DNA of 64,000 nucleotides, from positions 248,001-312,000 of the forward strand of contig JACONQ010000009.1 in the NCBI GenBank assembly GCA_014281115.1, given 5' to 3'. Source of the stretch: Laburnicola sp. R22_1 (taxonomy: Eukaryota > Ascomycota > Dothideomycetes > Pleosporales > Didymosphaeriaceae). Numbering within the stretch: position 1 is the stretch's first letter; the number at the start of each line of letters is the position of its first letter. A program made the position numbers and the translations under genes. The notes under the pieces are model-generated. The model saw only the letters and a list, made by a program, of their open reading frames with translations. It did not search any database and was not told the origin of the DNA. Below are positions 1-10,664 of this stretch, piece after piece.

Positions 1-1044
1 TCTAGGCTGCTTACAACAGTCAACGTGGTTTCCAGCACAAGGCACACCAGATTGGCTCTACACAACGTCAGAGAATGGATGGACGTCAAACTCAATTGGC
101 TATAAATAGTTGCAGCGTATTTTCATGCCAAATACTTCACCATCTAACAGTGGCTGGCGGCTCCTCCTTCTTGACGGCCATGGCTCCCACATCCCTATTA
201 ACTTTATGTGGCTCTGCAAGGTCAACAAGATCCACCTCTTGTATCTTCCAGCTCACTCCTCACACCTGCTTCAGCCGTTGGATCTTGCTCCTTTCTCGGT
301 ACTCAAATCCAAGTACCGTGGTGAGATACGAGCTCTCTCAGCCCTTAATAACACAGCACCTATCAAAAAAGAGCGCTTCGTTATATCATACAACAAAGCT
401 AGAGAAGAAGGACTCTCAGAGCGAGTTATCCGAGCCGGCTGGAGGGCTGCAGGGCTCTGCCCATACAACCCAGACCTTGTGCTGCTCTCATCTCAAGTAA
501 CTGACCGGCCAGTCACCCCTCCAGCGAGCAGTCAGGGGCTAGTAACTGCAGATCAAGTCTTCAACACCCCTCGGAGCTCACAGGCTCTATATAAGGCTCA
601 ACAACAGCTGCTGTTGTCAGAATCTCTCTCACGAAGCACCCGCATAGTGCTTGGCAAGGCAGGCAAGGCTATTGCAGAAGCCAACACCAGGGCAGCCCAA
701 CTTAAGGCTGAAAATCAACGACTCAAATATCAACTAGATAGTGCTAAGATCACCCGCGTCAGAAAGCGCGTTCAAGTTAATCCAAATAAGCGCTTCAGTA
801 ATGTTGAGGCTATAAAGGCTGCTATTGACCGAGCAGCTGCTTTACAGGCTCAACAGGCAAGTAGTTCACTAGAGAAAGAAGCTCAAAAAGCAGCAGCAGC
901 AATAGCAGCACTTGAACTTAGTTCTATGTGTACTAAATGGCAATTGTAATTGTTGTTGTTGAGAAATCGCGACTCCAAACTGTGTGGCTGCTTTGGGTGG
1001 GGTGGCCGATCACTATATGTGGCCGACCACTATATGGCCGAGCT
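1..1044 (+). mobile_element. Pg-A: 3' part of a pogo/Fot-type DNA transposon
   Basis: The element is cut by the left window edge. It contains the C-terminal half of a DDE transposase (stop at 947-949) and a right terminal inverted repeat. That repeat holds two copies of TGGCCGAYCACTATA at 1003-1017 and 1020-1034, 17 bp apart. I place the end at 1044, followed by a TA target duplication at 1045-1046. Two things support this: the repeat units then sit at the same distance from the tip as in the other elements here, and removing the element lets the flanking older transposase (Pg-H) read on as Ile-Ser-Val-Gln-Lys. The left end is outside the window, so the TIR pair cannot be compared. The transposase is a different lineage from the other elements in the window. 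Confidence 0.75.
2..949 (+). pseudogene. DDE transposase C-terminal half (Pg-A), broken
   Basis: The frame runs from the window edge, with one amber codon at 107-109 (K-stop-L-Q-R-I-F). Sister copies have Trp there (LAWLEQVF), so a TGG-to-TAG change is likely. Visible motifs are ENGWTSNSIG, then LLLLDGHGSH (second catalytic Asp), then PAHSSHLLQPLD (third catalytic region of DDE_1/pogo transposases). A Leu-zipper-like stretch and VRKRVQVNPNKRFSNVEAI follow. This tail matches the general Fot/Tan type and lacks the GGAVFWSP motif of the other elements in the window. Without the missing N-terminus, activity cannot be judged; the internal stop makes it a relic. Confidence 0.75.
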
Positions 1045-1046
1045 TA

Positions 1047-1167
1047 TCTCTGTACAGAAACAGCTTTTAGAGCATGAAAACAATAGCCTCCGCAAGGCCC
1101 TATCAATACAGAAGAAGCGCTCAAAGCGAGGCAGGCCTTTACCTCTTAATCGGCCAGATAAGTATCA
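1047..1167 (+). pseudogene. Pg-H transposase fragment 1 (coiled-coil/basic region)
   Basis: It reads ISVQKQLLEHENNSLRKAL, then KKRSKRGRPLPLNRPDKYH, aligning with the ISAKVQLLHHENAGLREAL and KKHKKKGKPLDLQQRQEYH parts of the other transposases in this window. The frame stops where Pg-B begins and resumes at 3290. Confidence 0.7.
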
Positions 1168-1169
1168 TA

Positions 1170-3287
1170 CCGAGGTGGACGGTCGAATGAGCCCGACGGC
1201 CGAATGAGCCACCCCACCACGACAACACCTCAACTTCAACACGCGATAACTCTACCACTATGAGCTCGATTGAGGCTGCGATTGCAGCGATTGAATCGCT
1301 AGGACCTACAGAAAAATTTAGCTATAGACAGATTGCGAGAGATTATGGTTGTAGCCGTGCAACGCTCGCGCGGCGACACCAAGGCATCTCAAGGTCACGC
1401 AGTACAATGGCGGAGAATTAACAAGCTCTTTATCCACAACAGGAACTAGAGCTTCTACACTATATTAAACGTCTTACAAATTAAGGCCTACCACCTACAC
1501 GAGCTATGATACGAAATTTCGCCTTGCAGATTACACAGAAAGAGGTTGGAGTACACTAGGTTGATCGCTTTGTGCACTGACACCTAGACGAGCTTATCTT
1601 AAAATGGACAATGGGCATTGACAATAGTCGCTATAAGGCTAATTTAGGGAGGAAGTATAGCCTCTACTTTAACCTTCTACGCGAGAAGATTAATTAGTAT
1701 TATGTTAAGGCGCGTTATACCTACAATATAGATGAGAAGGGCTTTATACTTGGTGTTGTAGGTTGCTTAAAGAGGATCTTCAGCAGGGCTTTATATAAGG
1801 ATGGGAAGAGGAGGGGTACTATCTAGGATGGCTCTTAAGAGTGGATAACGCTGCTGGCCTGTATCTGCGCTAATGGATCTTACCTTGAGCCCGCTCTCAT
1901 CTATCAGTCAGCCTCAGGATCGATACAGGACTCCTGGCTACAGGCCCTTAATCATGCGACTCATCAGGTTCGAATCTCCTTATCGCCCTCTGGCTGGACG
2001 AACAACAATATCGGCCTCGCGTGGCTTAAACAGGTGTTTAATCGCGGTACAAAGGCGAAGGCTCGATCTTCCTATCGATTGCTCATCCTAGATGGCTATG
2101 GATCTTACCTTATAATGGATTTTATTAAGTACTGTAATTAGAATAAGATCCTCCTCGCTGTATATCCTCCTTATTCAACCTATACGCTGCAGCCGCTCGA
2201 TGTAGCTATGTTTAAGCCTCTGTCCACAGCCTACTTAAAGGAGATCTCAGCCTTTATGGAAAGGAGCTAGGGCCTTTGCTTAATGAGCAAGAGGGATTTC
2301 TTCCCCCTCTTCTACCAAGCCTGGCAGGCCTCCTTTAAGGAAACGACAATCCTAAAGGCCTTCGAGGCTACAGGCCTCTCACCCTTCAATCCTGAGGTTA
2401 TACTATAGAGATTCAACTCTAGCCCAAGCTCCTTAAGCGATAGCGAGTCCTTAGCCTTAAGTGCCTCAAACTGGAGGAAGACTGAAGGCCTACTGCGTTA
2501 GGTAGTGAAGGATCGAGGTGATAAACGAGCTTAAAAGCTAAGCCAGGCCTTCCACCAAATCTCAACTCAAAAGACCCTCCTTGAGTATGAGGTCAAGGGC
2601 CTACGCGAGGCTCTAATTAACGAGAGAACGCGTAGGAAGCGAGGCAAGCCTCTCCTACTTAAGGAGCCTGAGGAGTATCAAGGTGGAGCTATATTTTGGT
2701 CTCCAAGGAAGGTGAAGGAGGCACGTGATCGCCGGCAGCTCCAGGAGCGCGAGGAGGAGCAGGTACAACACCAAAAAGCTAAGACAAATAGGCTTCGTAA
2801 AGAGGCAAGACAGGCAAAGGCGAAGGAGAAGGAAATAAGGCGTTAGGCGAGGGCTGCAGCCAATCTAGTAAAGGAGAAGGAGAAGGCGGAGAAGGCTGCT
2901 GAACAGGCCTCTAGGGCAGCTGCTCGCAGGACTGCAAAACGACTCCAACAAGCTCTTAAAACCTCTCAAAAGGGCAAAAAGCGCAGCCTTAAGGCTTCTG
3001 CAAAAGCAACTCTTAAAAAGAGAGCTGTTGTGAGGCCCGTAGGTAGGGGAGAGCCTCAGCGTGCTGCTGCAGGCGCGCCAGCTCTCAGGTCACGACGCAG
3101 CCGCAACATCACACCTTCTACGCGATATCAATAGCTATATATATCAATTAAAGCCTATAGATATCACCACTAGAAAATATCGCGATAATAGCTATTGTGT
3201 GAGGCTCTACAGCCTCAAGTTGTGGGGCTGTTTTGGTGTTCAAGGTGGCTCATTCGGCCGTCGGGCTCATTCGACCGTCCACCTCGG
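1170..3287 (+). mobile_element. Pg-B: complete but RIP-mutated pogo-type element, 2,118 bp
   Basis: Its 44-bp terminal inverted repeats at 1170-1213 and 3244-3287 are perfect complements. They are flanked by TA at 1168-1169 and 3288-3289. Each TIR has GGYCGAATGAGCC twice, starting 12 and 29 bp from the tip. The element sits inside Pg-H: with it and one TA removed, the host reads K-Y-H-S-G-A-V-F-W-S without a break. It has exactly the length of Pg-D (53464-55581) and is colinear with it, but carries many TAG/TAA codons where Pg-D has CAG/CAA. Confidence 0.93.
1260..3134 (+). pseudogene. Pg-B transposase, many nonsense codons
   Basis: The start ATG (1260-1262) and stop TAG (3132-3134) are in one frame of 625 codons, the same count as Pg-D, so there is no net indel. 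Order of parts: N-terminal helix-turn-helix (IEAAIAAIESL, FSYRQIARDYGCSRATLARRH), DDE catalytic core, then a basic coiled coil with GGAIFWSPRKVKEARDR. Amber and ochre codons appear at Gln or Trp positions, for example at 1420-1422 and in the catalytic core. Sister-copy comparison shows C-to-T at CpA and matching G-to-A changes. The TAG at 2268-2270 is shared with Pg-D and is treated as a separate finding. Confidence 0.9.
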
Positions 3288-3289
3288 TA

Positions 3290-3704
3290 GTGGAGCTGTT
3301 TTCTGGTCACCTCATAGCGTGCAGCGGGCCCGCGATCGTCAACACCAAAAAGATATAGAGGATTAGCAAAAACAGCTTTAAAAAAGTGAGCAAGCAGAGG
3401 CTCGTCAGGCCAGCCAGCAGCTCAAGGCAAGACTTCTCTAGGAGAGGCGTATTGCTCGAGCAGCTGCTAGAGATGCGCGCGCAAAGTAGAGGGCCAATAA
3501 GGCTGCAGATCGACGTCTCAAACAACAGGCCCGCAAGGCACAAAGTCAACTTCAGAAACGTATCAGATTATCCCAAAAGGGTAATAAGAAGGCCTTAAAG
3601 CCTTCTAGCAGATCTATTAAGAAGAAACAGGCTCAGCGTGAGGCTATAGATATTAATGAGGCCTCATCTGTTGCATCCGCCTCACAGTCACGCAGAGGCC
3701 GAAT
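3290..3704 (+). pseudogene. Pg-H transposase fragment 2 (GAVFWSP and basic tail)
   Basis: It begins with SGAVFWSPHSVQRARDRQHQ, the continuation of fragment 1, and runs through an Arg/Lys/Ala-rich coil with several TAG/TAA codons to SQSRRGRI at the Pg-C insertion point. The RRGR motif precedes the C-terminus in all related transposases here; the last residues are at 5837-5862. Confidence 0.75.
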
Positions 3705-3706
3705 TA

Positions 3707-5834
3707 CCGTGCCCGTGCGCGCAGCGACCCACGTCGCGCAACGCCTCACGAACAACATGCTCACCACTTTAAAGATGAGGTTATTAAGCCACCCACAATA
3801 ACTATTATTACAAGATACTTTAGTGGAGTAATAGAGTAATGCTTGCGATTAAGTTATACTATTTATATTTACGCGGAAGGTTAATAGTACGGCCACGAGA
3901 GTTGATTTTAGGTGGAGCCTCTGGTGCAGCTTCTGGGGACGCTGCGACAGCTGCAGAGCCGCCACCGCGTCTCTGACGCTTAGGCTTTGATAGAGGAGGA
4001 CCTGAAGCTTTGCGCTTCCTGTTTTGGGTAGTTTGAGATGCTCTCTTAGTGTTTTGGGCTTCGATTCGAGCAGCGCGCGCGGCCTCTTTCTTGGCCTTCT
4101 CCCTCTCCCTCACCACCTTGGCTGCCTCTCTCGCCACACGTCTCTCCTGAGCCTGCTGCTCTCTATAGAGCTTGGAAGCAGCTTGAAGCTCCTTCCTATT
4201 AGCCTTTGCAAGCTGCTCTTCATGCTCTTCTTGTTGTTTCACTGTCTCTCGTGCACGTGCCTCTCTAATCTTACGCGGAGACCAGAAGACGGCACCACCG
4301 TGGTACTCCTCTCGCTGCTGCAAGTCAAGAGGTTTGCCGCGCTTCTTATGCTTCTTCTTAGCAGTGAGAGCCTCTCTCAGCCCATTGTTCTCATGGTGTA
4401 GCAGCTCGTTTTGCACTTGGAGTCGGTGGAGCGTTTGGGAGAGCGACTTTGACTCTTCTGCGGCGGTATCCCTCACTGCAGAGCGTACGAGACGCTCCAT
4501 CTGACGCCAGTCGCTCTCTTTGGGGGCTGAGGGATCTGCTTCACCTTCATCCTGCTCCCTGGATCCCTCTCTCTGGAAGCGTTTGAGTATAACCTCTGGC
4601 TCCATGGGCCATATACCAGTACCTTCAAAGGACTTGAGGATAGTCTCTGTCTTAAACGAGGACTCCCACGCTCTCCAGAATAGTGGGAAGAAGTCTCCCT
4701 TCTTAACTGCAATAAGCCCTTGGGTCTTCTGGAGGTAAGTGGAGAGCTCCTTAGAGTAGGCGGCGGAGAGAGGTTTAAACATAGCTACGTCGAGAGGTTA
4801 AAGCGTATGGGTGGAGTGAGGGGGAAACACGGCTAGAAGGATGCGATAGGAGTCGCAGTAGTCGATAAACTCCTTCGTGAGGTGACTGCCATGGCCGTCA
4901 AGTATGAGGAGACGCCAGTCTCTCCCTTGGCGCGCTTTCTGCTTCGTGCAGCGGTTGAAAACCTGCTCTAGCCATGCCAAACCAACGTCGTTATTTGTCC
5001 AGCCAGATGGAGATGAGGTAATAAAGACGTTGTGCTTCCCTGCTTTAACGTCGGCCACCCAGGTTGACTGCAGTGACTCAGATGACGCTTGAAAGATAAG
5101 ACCGGGCGGCAGAGCACTCCCATCCGCGCAAACAGCTGCTAAGAGAGTTATCCATTTACGAGAGCCATCTTGGAGTGATGCTTGCACCTCCTTTGACTCC
5201 CATTGCCGTCGACTAAACACTCGTTTTGAGCGTCCTGTTACACCAATCATAAAGCCCTTCTCATCCATATTGTAGGTGTGGGACGGCTGTATGTTGTACT
5301 GCCTCATCTTACGAAGTAGCAAGTCAAAATATAGTTCGTACTTAACGTATGAATCAGCTTTGTGGCGGCGAGAGTCCATCCCAGAGGACCATTTGGAGAC
5401 GAGATGATCGCCTTGTCGATGGAGAAAGCGGTTAACCCAAGAGTCGCTCACGCTCTCTGTGGCTACTTGGGACGCGAGATTTTTTATCATCTCTCTCGTA
5501 GGAGGCAGCCCTCTCTTTGTAAGGTTTTCAATGTATTGTACGAGCTCTAACTCTTGTTGTGGGTTGAGTATTTGTTGATCGCGATCCTTAGCTTCCCGTG
5601 GGCGCTGACGACCCTTGTGTCTTCGGGTCAGCGTACTGTACGCCACACCGAAGTCACGAGCAATTGCCCTATATGAAAAGTGTTCTCCTGGTTCCAGCGA
5701 TTCGATTGCTGCAATCGCGTCATCGATCGGTGCCATGGTGATGGAGTTACGAGGCGTTGAAGTTTGAGAGTTGTCTGGTGTTTTGGTGTTCGTGAGGCGC
5801 TGCGCGACGTGGGGCGTTGCGCGCACGGGCACGG
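3707..5834 (-). mobile_element. Pg-C: pogo-type element, 2,128 bp, one nonsense codon
   Basis: Terminal inverted repeats of about 48 bp (3707-3754 and 5787-5834, three mismatches) are flanked by TA at 3705-3706 and 5835-5836. Each TIR carries CGCGCARCG twice, 12 and 29 bp from the tip. The element interrupts the last codons of the Pg-H transposase: with it and one TA removed, the host reads R-G-R-I-I-K-T-L. It is the least damaged element of the left island. Confidence 0.93.
3859..5736 (-). pseudogene. Pg-C transposase, single ochre codon
   Basis: From MAPIDDAIAAIESLEPGE to INLPRKYK there are 626 codons in one frame, interrupted only by TAA at 4798-4800. The sister sequences have Gln there (HTLQPLDVAMFKP), so one C-to-T change explains it. 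Domains: psq-like and CENP-B-type helix-turn-helix region (about residues 1-150), DDE_1 core with YNMDEKGF, LLILDGHGSHL and PPHSTHTL(Q)PLDV, then a basic coiled coil with GGAVFWSPRKIREAR. ATG 5736 is preferred over the upstream in-frame Met at 5832, because that Met lies in the TIR and the MAPI start is conserved in sister elements. Loss of activity is recent, or incomplete if the stop is read through. Confidence 0.88.
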
Positions 5835-5836
5835 TA

Positions 5837-5862
5837 TCAAAACACTAAGCAGATATCGATAA
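5837..5862 (+). pseudogene. Pg-H transposase fragment 3 (C-terminal end)
   Basis: The last codons, K-T-L-S-R-Y-R and the stop at 5860-5862, follow R-G-R-I-I across the Pg-C insertion. They parallel NLPRKYK, KLPSKYQ and KTPTRFL in sister elements. Confidence 0.7.
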
Positions 5863-6021
5863 TCTAAGTAGCTAGCAATTATCTACGGGCCTTATAGACC
5901 TCAACTCCAGAAAATCTCGTGATATTATTTTTTGTGGCTGTCTCTATAGCCTCATGTTTGTGGCCGAGCGATTATGTTGGGGTGTTGCATGGAGTGACGC
6001 GTTGCACGGACTGCCAAGCTA

Positions 6022-6850
6022 GGGTAGATCCGAACGGATCCCGAAGGAAAATAATATACGCTAGCCACAACCTCTCTCTCTTTCCTTTTCAACTACAACG
6101 ATCTCGTCAGAATACGCAACTTTATCCATCGGTAAATTAGGGTCAGTGGTCGTACAGAGTTTCAGTTGTCCTTGAGCCGCACTTCCACTGATTCTTTGCG
6201 ACATGTTTGCGAATATGCACAACGCGGTATACCGTGCCTCTCTTGTGTTCCATATCGAACATAAATTGGAGCTCTACGAGTGTGCGAGAAATCACTAACC
6301 TGTATATATCTTCCATTCAAGCTTCACACTACATATCCTGGGGCAAAACACCGCACATATTGGTCAGCTAATTGAGCAGATATTATAGTAGGAAGGCGAC
6401 GGCGTTCGGGCCAGCGAATATCGAGAGGCTGCCCGTTGTGCCGATTCATTTCATGAAAAGACGGGGGCGATAATCGCAGCCTTATTAGGATGATGGCCAA
6501 TGGGAATGGACCAACTTCTCGGGAGATGAGCATGAAACCTTTTGCTGAAATCGACGGCGACGAACTGTCCTGGGAGGTAAATTGAGTATCAGGTGGTTTC
6601 CGATTTGCAAAATAATTTCATTGAAGATCTTCGTCGTGTGGAGATTCTAACCTAGTTCGAGTCCGCACCATACACATAGAGGGGTAAAACAGGAGGCACT
6701 AAAACCGCAAATAATTTCATATTCTATTGACTAGGAACATCTGCTGACTTGGTGTAAATGTACAACATTCAGAAACAACGAAAGGAGTCCTCCATTCTCG
6801 GCCATTGGCATCATATGAGTACTGGTTTCCCTGTCGGATAGGATTCACCT
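6022..6850. other. Gene-free stretch next to the left transposon island
   Basis: No open frame resembles a known protein and no RNA gene was recognised. The composition is mixed, with some AT-rich parts. It lies between the Pg-H right end and the 3' end of the lysozyme-like gene, so its right part probably holds that gene's 3' UTR. Confidence 0.4.
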
Positions 6851-7731
6851 CTACCAGCCAGCGTCGCAGACCTTCTTAGCTTTTGCGATATGCTTGTTGT
6901 ACGCGTCGGGGTAAGCAGAACTGGGTAATGATCGGTCTTGAGTTTGCAAGCGCCATTCAATCGACTTACACTTGGACTTTCTGTGCAGCTTTTCCAATCG
7001 CCAGAGCGGTCCAGTTGCTGACCCTTTTGAGGGCATTGAAGAAAAAGTGGGCGCTTGTGGACTATCATTCTGTTAGCAAAGCACTCTACTCAATGAAAGA
7101 AATAGGCTATATATACCGCATTCATACGCTCCTTGACGGTACCCCAGGAAGGACGTTGCTGGAAGATGCCGACGGAGTCATGGTCATGACCAACACCATC
7201 GTGGGGAATCTTCAAAGACGCAGGAACCTTGCTGTTTGCAAGGATACGAATAGAAGACTCCTGGAACGCAGTCGTGATGGCGACGTAGCAAGCGCGCTTC
7301 TGCTGGCTGATCGAAAAGTCCTTCTTAGCACGCGCTATGATGGTGCGAGCATGTTTGGTCTGGACAGAGTTCAGACCGGGAAGGTTACCGCCGCCGCCGC
7401 CGCTGGAAGGCTTTGCTGTGCAGCATTTGAAGTTGGCTGGGCCGGGGCAGAGACCGGACTGCGTGGTGCCGCTGCATTGAGAGGTCCAGCGGCAGTTGCC
7501 TCCAGACGCACAGGACGTCTTGACACAGCACTTGATGTTGTCGGGTGTGCCTGGGCAGGCGTTCGAGATGAAGGAACCACCGCCACTCGAGCAGGAAGAT
7601 GTGGAGATGCAGAGTCCAGGGGCGCCGCCGGCGCCAGTGCAAGGGCCGTTGACGGAAGAGCGAGGGGCGAGGGCGCTCACGAGGCTCGTGGAGAGCAGGG
7701 AGACCAGGAATACAGAGTTGAGAAACTGCAT
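6851..7731 (-). CDS. Secreted Cys-rich protein with lysozyme-like (transglycosylase) domain
   Basis: Three exons: 7117-7731, 6970-7061 and 6851-6920. Introns at 7062-7116 and 6921-6969 have GT-AG ends, and the first has a CTAAC branch-point-like motif. The protein has 258 aa. MQFLNSVFLVSLLSTSLVSA is a clear signal peptide, so I prefer Met 7731 to the in-frame Met at 7746. Two Cys-rich repeats follow, each ending CPGxxxxKCC, then a Gly-rich linker. The C-terminal domain has ATTAFQESS-like spacing (ITTAFQESSIRILANS), DGVGHDHDSVGIFQQRPSWG and a final SAYPDAYNKHIAKAKKVC. This resembles domains in actinobacterial secreted cell-wall enzymes; the Glu of FQESS is the expected acid residue of the lysozyme-like fold. 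A role in attacking bacterial walls is inference. Confidence 0.75.
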
Positions 7732-7746
7732 TTTGAAAACTTTCAA

Positions 7747-8318
7747 AGGTGGTGTCAGAGTGTGGAAGATTGATTCGGCAGATGAGGGTCTGATCGTCCT
7801 AGAGGATGATTGCCTCCATTTTATGCACGTCTACGGAAAGAAAATTCCTATGATCCGGACTAGAAGATCGTATTTCGTGTTCCCCATCATAAGCGTGTGT
7901 TGCGGAAGTCCGTGGCGTCACGTGATGCAATACGAAGTCGTCGGAGACTTGGATCTCGTAAATGGGGGCTGCAATCCACGACCTCCACTAATAAAGTACG
8001 ATCATCTACTTATAGTATGTCGTACAGTCTCCGTGGTTCTGATGTGCACTCGTACTCTAATATGTGGAATCGGTGAAGTTAACGAGAGTTACCTTTGTGT
8101 CGCGCTCATCTTCGTTTCCATGCTTTTTTCATTTTCGTCCTCAAAGTGATAAGTCATAGACAAACCACACGAATAATTCTAAATGATGTATGACTTATAC
8201 GTGCAGGAAACGACTAAGTAGATAAAGCAAGACATTATAAGAGCAGAAAATCGATTGGATCGTCGTGGTGGAAGACGCTTTCGGTTTGATCATATTCCAT
8301 CGATTTTGACGTGGTACT
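7747..8318. other. Intergenic region between two minus-strand genes
   Basis: It holds the upstream region of the lysozyme-like gene and the 3' flank of the HET pseudogene. No convincing coding frame was seen. Confidence 0.4.
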
Positions 8319-10526
8319 CTAGATAATAGTAATTACAGCTTCTTTAAATAGCTTCAAGATCATGTCATTGACCCGATCGATGTAATTTTCCGTACCAGTG
8401 TAATCACGGTATGATTGAAAACGGACGAATCCCCCTCTGCGAAAGATCCTATCCAAATCACCATCACAGGATTGTGGAACAAAGACCGGTATGTCATTGA
8501 CCTCTTGTAGCAGAAGTCCCCGGATCTCCCAAGTTACACCTATTGAGATTGGGAAGAAATGAAGGTCCTCTGGTGGACTCCCTGCATTGTCGAGCCTGAT
8601 CTGAGGAAATGTGCCGCAAAAAACCTCATACAAGTCTCGTTCATCATCCAGCACAACTTGAATCACACGTGAAGATGTCCAAGGTACCGTATCGTAGCGG
8701 AGAGCTAACAATTTTCCTCTTAGCTTGGCGCATACCGCCCGTACGGGCCCGGTACCGTTGTTCACGTCGACGAGATCAATTTCTGCATCGAGTAATTCCG
8801 CCAAATACTCCCGGTTTATACATTCTCCTTTAGCAACATAGTCAACATGGCCATACGTTGAAGCCCAGGACCATGAGGGCGCTCGGTAGAGCATAGGACA
8901 GTCGAGCTTGTGGGACGATGGTATATTCCATTCCAGATCTTTGATGAAATATTTCCTCCATAGTCCAGCCAAGTAAGAATCTTTGAGTTGTTCATGGAAA
9001 TGGGTCGCTATACCGGAGAAGGCTATCATCTTATCTGAAGATTTAGTCAAGTGACGTCCAGTATATTCTGAAACAATCCCGCGCCACGCGCGGCGCCATT
9101 CAGTCTCGTGAGCCCATTCAGTCCCGTGAATGTTTTGGTGTACTGATTGTGGCTTCCATTTCGCTCGCGATAGATAGGCCCACACATAAGGCATTCCGGA
9201 TGGGTACATTTCGCAGGCCTCTAGAGTATCACACTCCCACCTAGACAGCGGCGTGTTAATTAAACGTATAGTCGCATTTTTGCCTGTCGGGATGAAACTC
9301 ACACTAGCTGGCCAGCTGCGAAATGAAGCACACGTTTCGACAGGAATCTCTCCTGCACAATCCAACCTCTTCGGCTTATGGGACTATCACGAATAAGAGA
9401 GTCATGGGTACTTCTATTTTCAATCTTGATATCCGCCTTTTTCTGGTCACTTCCCAAGCGGGCCTTAAAGACGTGTATGAAATGTTAGCGTGCATCCCAA
9501 TCATGGTCGTTGCCCAAGATTTACTTACTGTTCCCACTGAATAATTGACTTTATCAAATTGGCAAACAGATGATAGTCCTTCTTCTAGTGCTCGTGGTTG
9601 TGTTGCTGATATCGTGAACAAAGCGTTTTTGTAGACCTTCTGCATAGTCGATGCTTCTTTGAGCCAATCTTGTTCGGAATTTTGAATGACGCAAAGAGAA
9701 TTGATCCAAAGGTACTCGCATCCAATACTCAATGTAAGGTAAGCTGCATCTTGAAAGGTTTTTGAGAGGTCCGATGGAACTATGTCCACTTTCATGGAGT
9801 CCAGGTTTTCGGATGTTAAAATGATGAACTGGGCCCCACCCCAACGATGGCTCAACGTGACGTATCCCCCAGAGGGCATAATATCACGGGACTCTTGTAA
9901 ACGTATTCTTAAAGAGTCAGATACCCTTTCTAGCTTCAGTAGTCTTGACGGATACCATTCAGTGTCCCTCCCGAGATTACAGACCTCGTGCTTTTCCAAG
10001 CAATTATCGAGCCAAGAACGAGCAAGATGTAGCCTTGAGTCATCTAATGTAGATCCCGCGATGACAGATGTCTGCTCCTCGGCTTCGATCCCTGTGATAG
10101 TTTAGACGATGCCAGAGATTTTCAATCATCTGTTGGAAAAGATTGGGGAAAGGAGTCTCCCGTACCGCTTTCCAAAGGTCCAACATTGATCCTTGCAGCC
10201 AACTTGCTGCTACCTGGGTCTTCAGGGCCCAGGCTCGGCTATTCAAAGTTGATAAAGATCGTTTCTGGCCAAGATATAAACTGGTTCATGCTTGCCAGCG
10301 TATGACCGATGTATTCGTGCCAATTCTAAGCGTTCTGCAATCCCAACACAATCGTGAAGCAAATGTAACACCCAGATTGGGCAGCGAGCGCCAAGTCGCC
10401 CATGCTTCCATGATGCATCCAGCGGCCTTCGCAAACTTCCGATAACGACAAGAACATGAGCTTGCACCGAGAACACAGATGACCTCTCAAAGGTGGCAGT
10501 TTCGCTAGCTCGACAGAGGAACTCAT
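8319..10526 (-). pseudogene. HET-domain (heterokaryon incompatibility) protein, two amber codons
   Basis: Four exons fit in phase: 10166-10526, 9529-10091, 9303-9463 and 8319-9240. Introns 10092-10165, 9464-9528 and 9241-9302 all have GT-AG ends. The product would have 668 codons. The N-terminus has a Cys pair (CSRC) and GCYICFTI, usual in this family. The HET domain runs from YVTLSHRWGGAQ through LWINSLCVIQNSEQDW to RRGWIVQERFLSKRVLHF and WECDTLEACE. Exon 1 has TAG at 10326-10328 and 10239-10241, both explicable as CAG-to-TAG; everything downstream is open. It is therefore probably an inactive allele or a RIP-hit paralogue. Alternatively, a transcript could start downstream or splice out the stops. 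HET proteins trigger cell death after fusion of unlike strains. Confidence 0.75.
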
Positions 10527-10565
10527 TATACAAGATACAAAGCGCGGTAAATCGTAGAAGGATCA

Positions 10566-10664
10566 GGAAAGGTGGGTATAGAAGGGAAGGTAGGCATAGA
10601 AGGGAAGGTAAGTATGTAAGGGAAGGTAGGTATACAAGGGAAGGTGGGTATAGAAGGGAAGGTC
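10566..10664. repeat. 18-bp minisatellite, about 5.5 copies
   Basis: Units of the form GGGAAGGTAGGTATAGAA follow one another at 10566, 10584, 10602, 10620 and 10638, with a partial copy to about 10664. It lies just upstream of the HET pseudogene start. Confidence 0.85.

Larger units (their letters stand above)
1045..6019 (+). mobile_element. Pg-H: old pogo-type element carrying two nested insertions
   Basis: Only the 3' part of the transposase survives, in three pieces (about 1047-1167, 3290-3704 and 5837-5862), separated by Pg-B and Pg-C. The right end is inferred at 6019 with TA at 6020-6021. There the terminal repeat has CCRTGCAAC twice (minus-strand sense), 17 bp apart and starting 11 bp from the tip, as in the other elements. 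Its 5' part lies beyond Pg-A and the window edge. The C-terminal tail R-G-R-I-I-K-T-L-S-R-Y-R and stop at 5860-5862 match the tails of the sister transposases. Confidence 0.75.

Noticed and set aside
1960..1980. GGTTCGAATCTCC resembling a tRNA T-loop
   Set aside because: It is part of the transposase coding sequence (Q-V-R-I-S) and recurs at the same place in Pg-D; no acceptor or anticodon stems fit.
6883..7773. Long plus-strand open frame over the lysozyme-like gene
   Set aside because: It is antisense to a gene with signal peptide, Cys repeats and two good introns. The plus-strand translation is Ala/Arg/Gly-rich without motifs.
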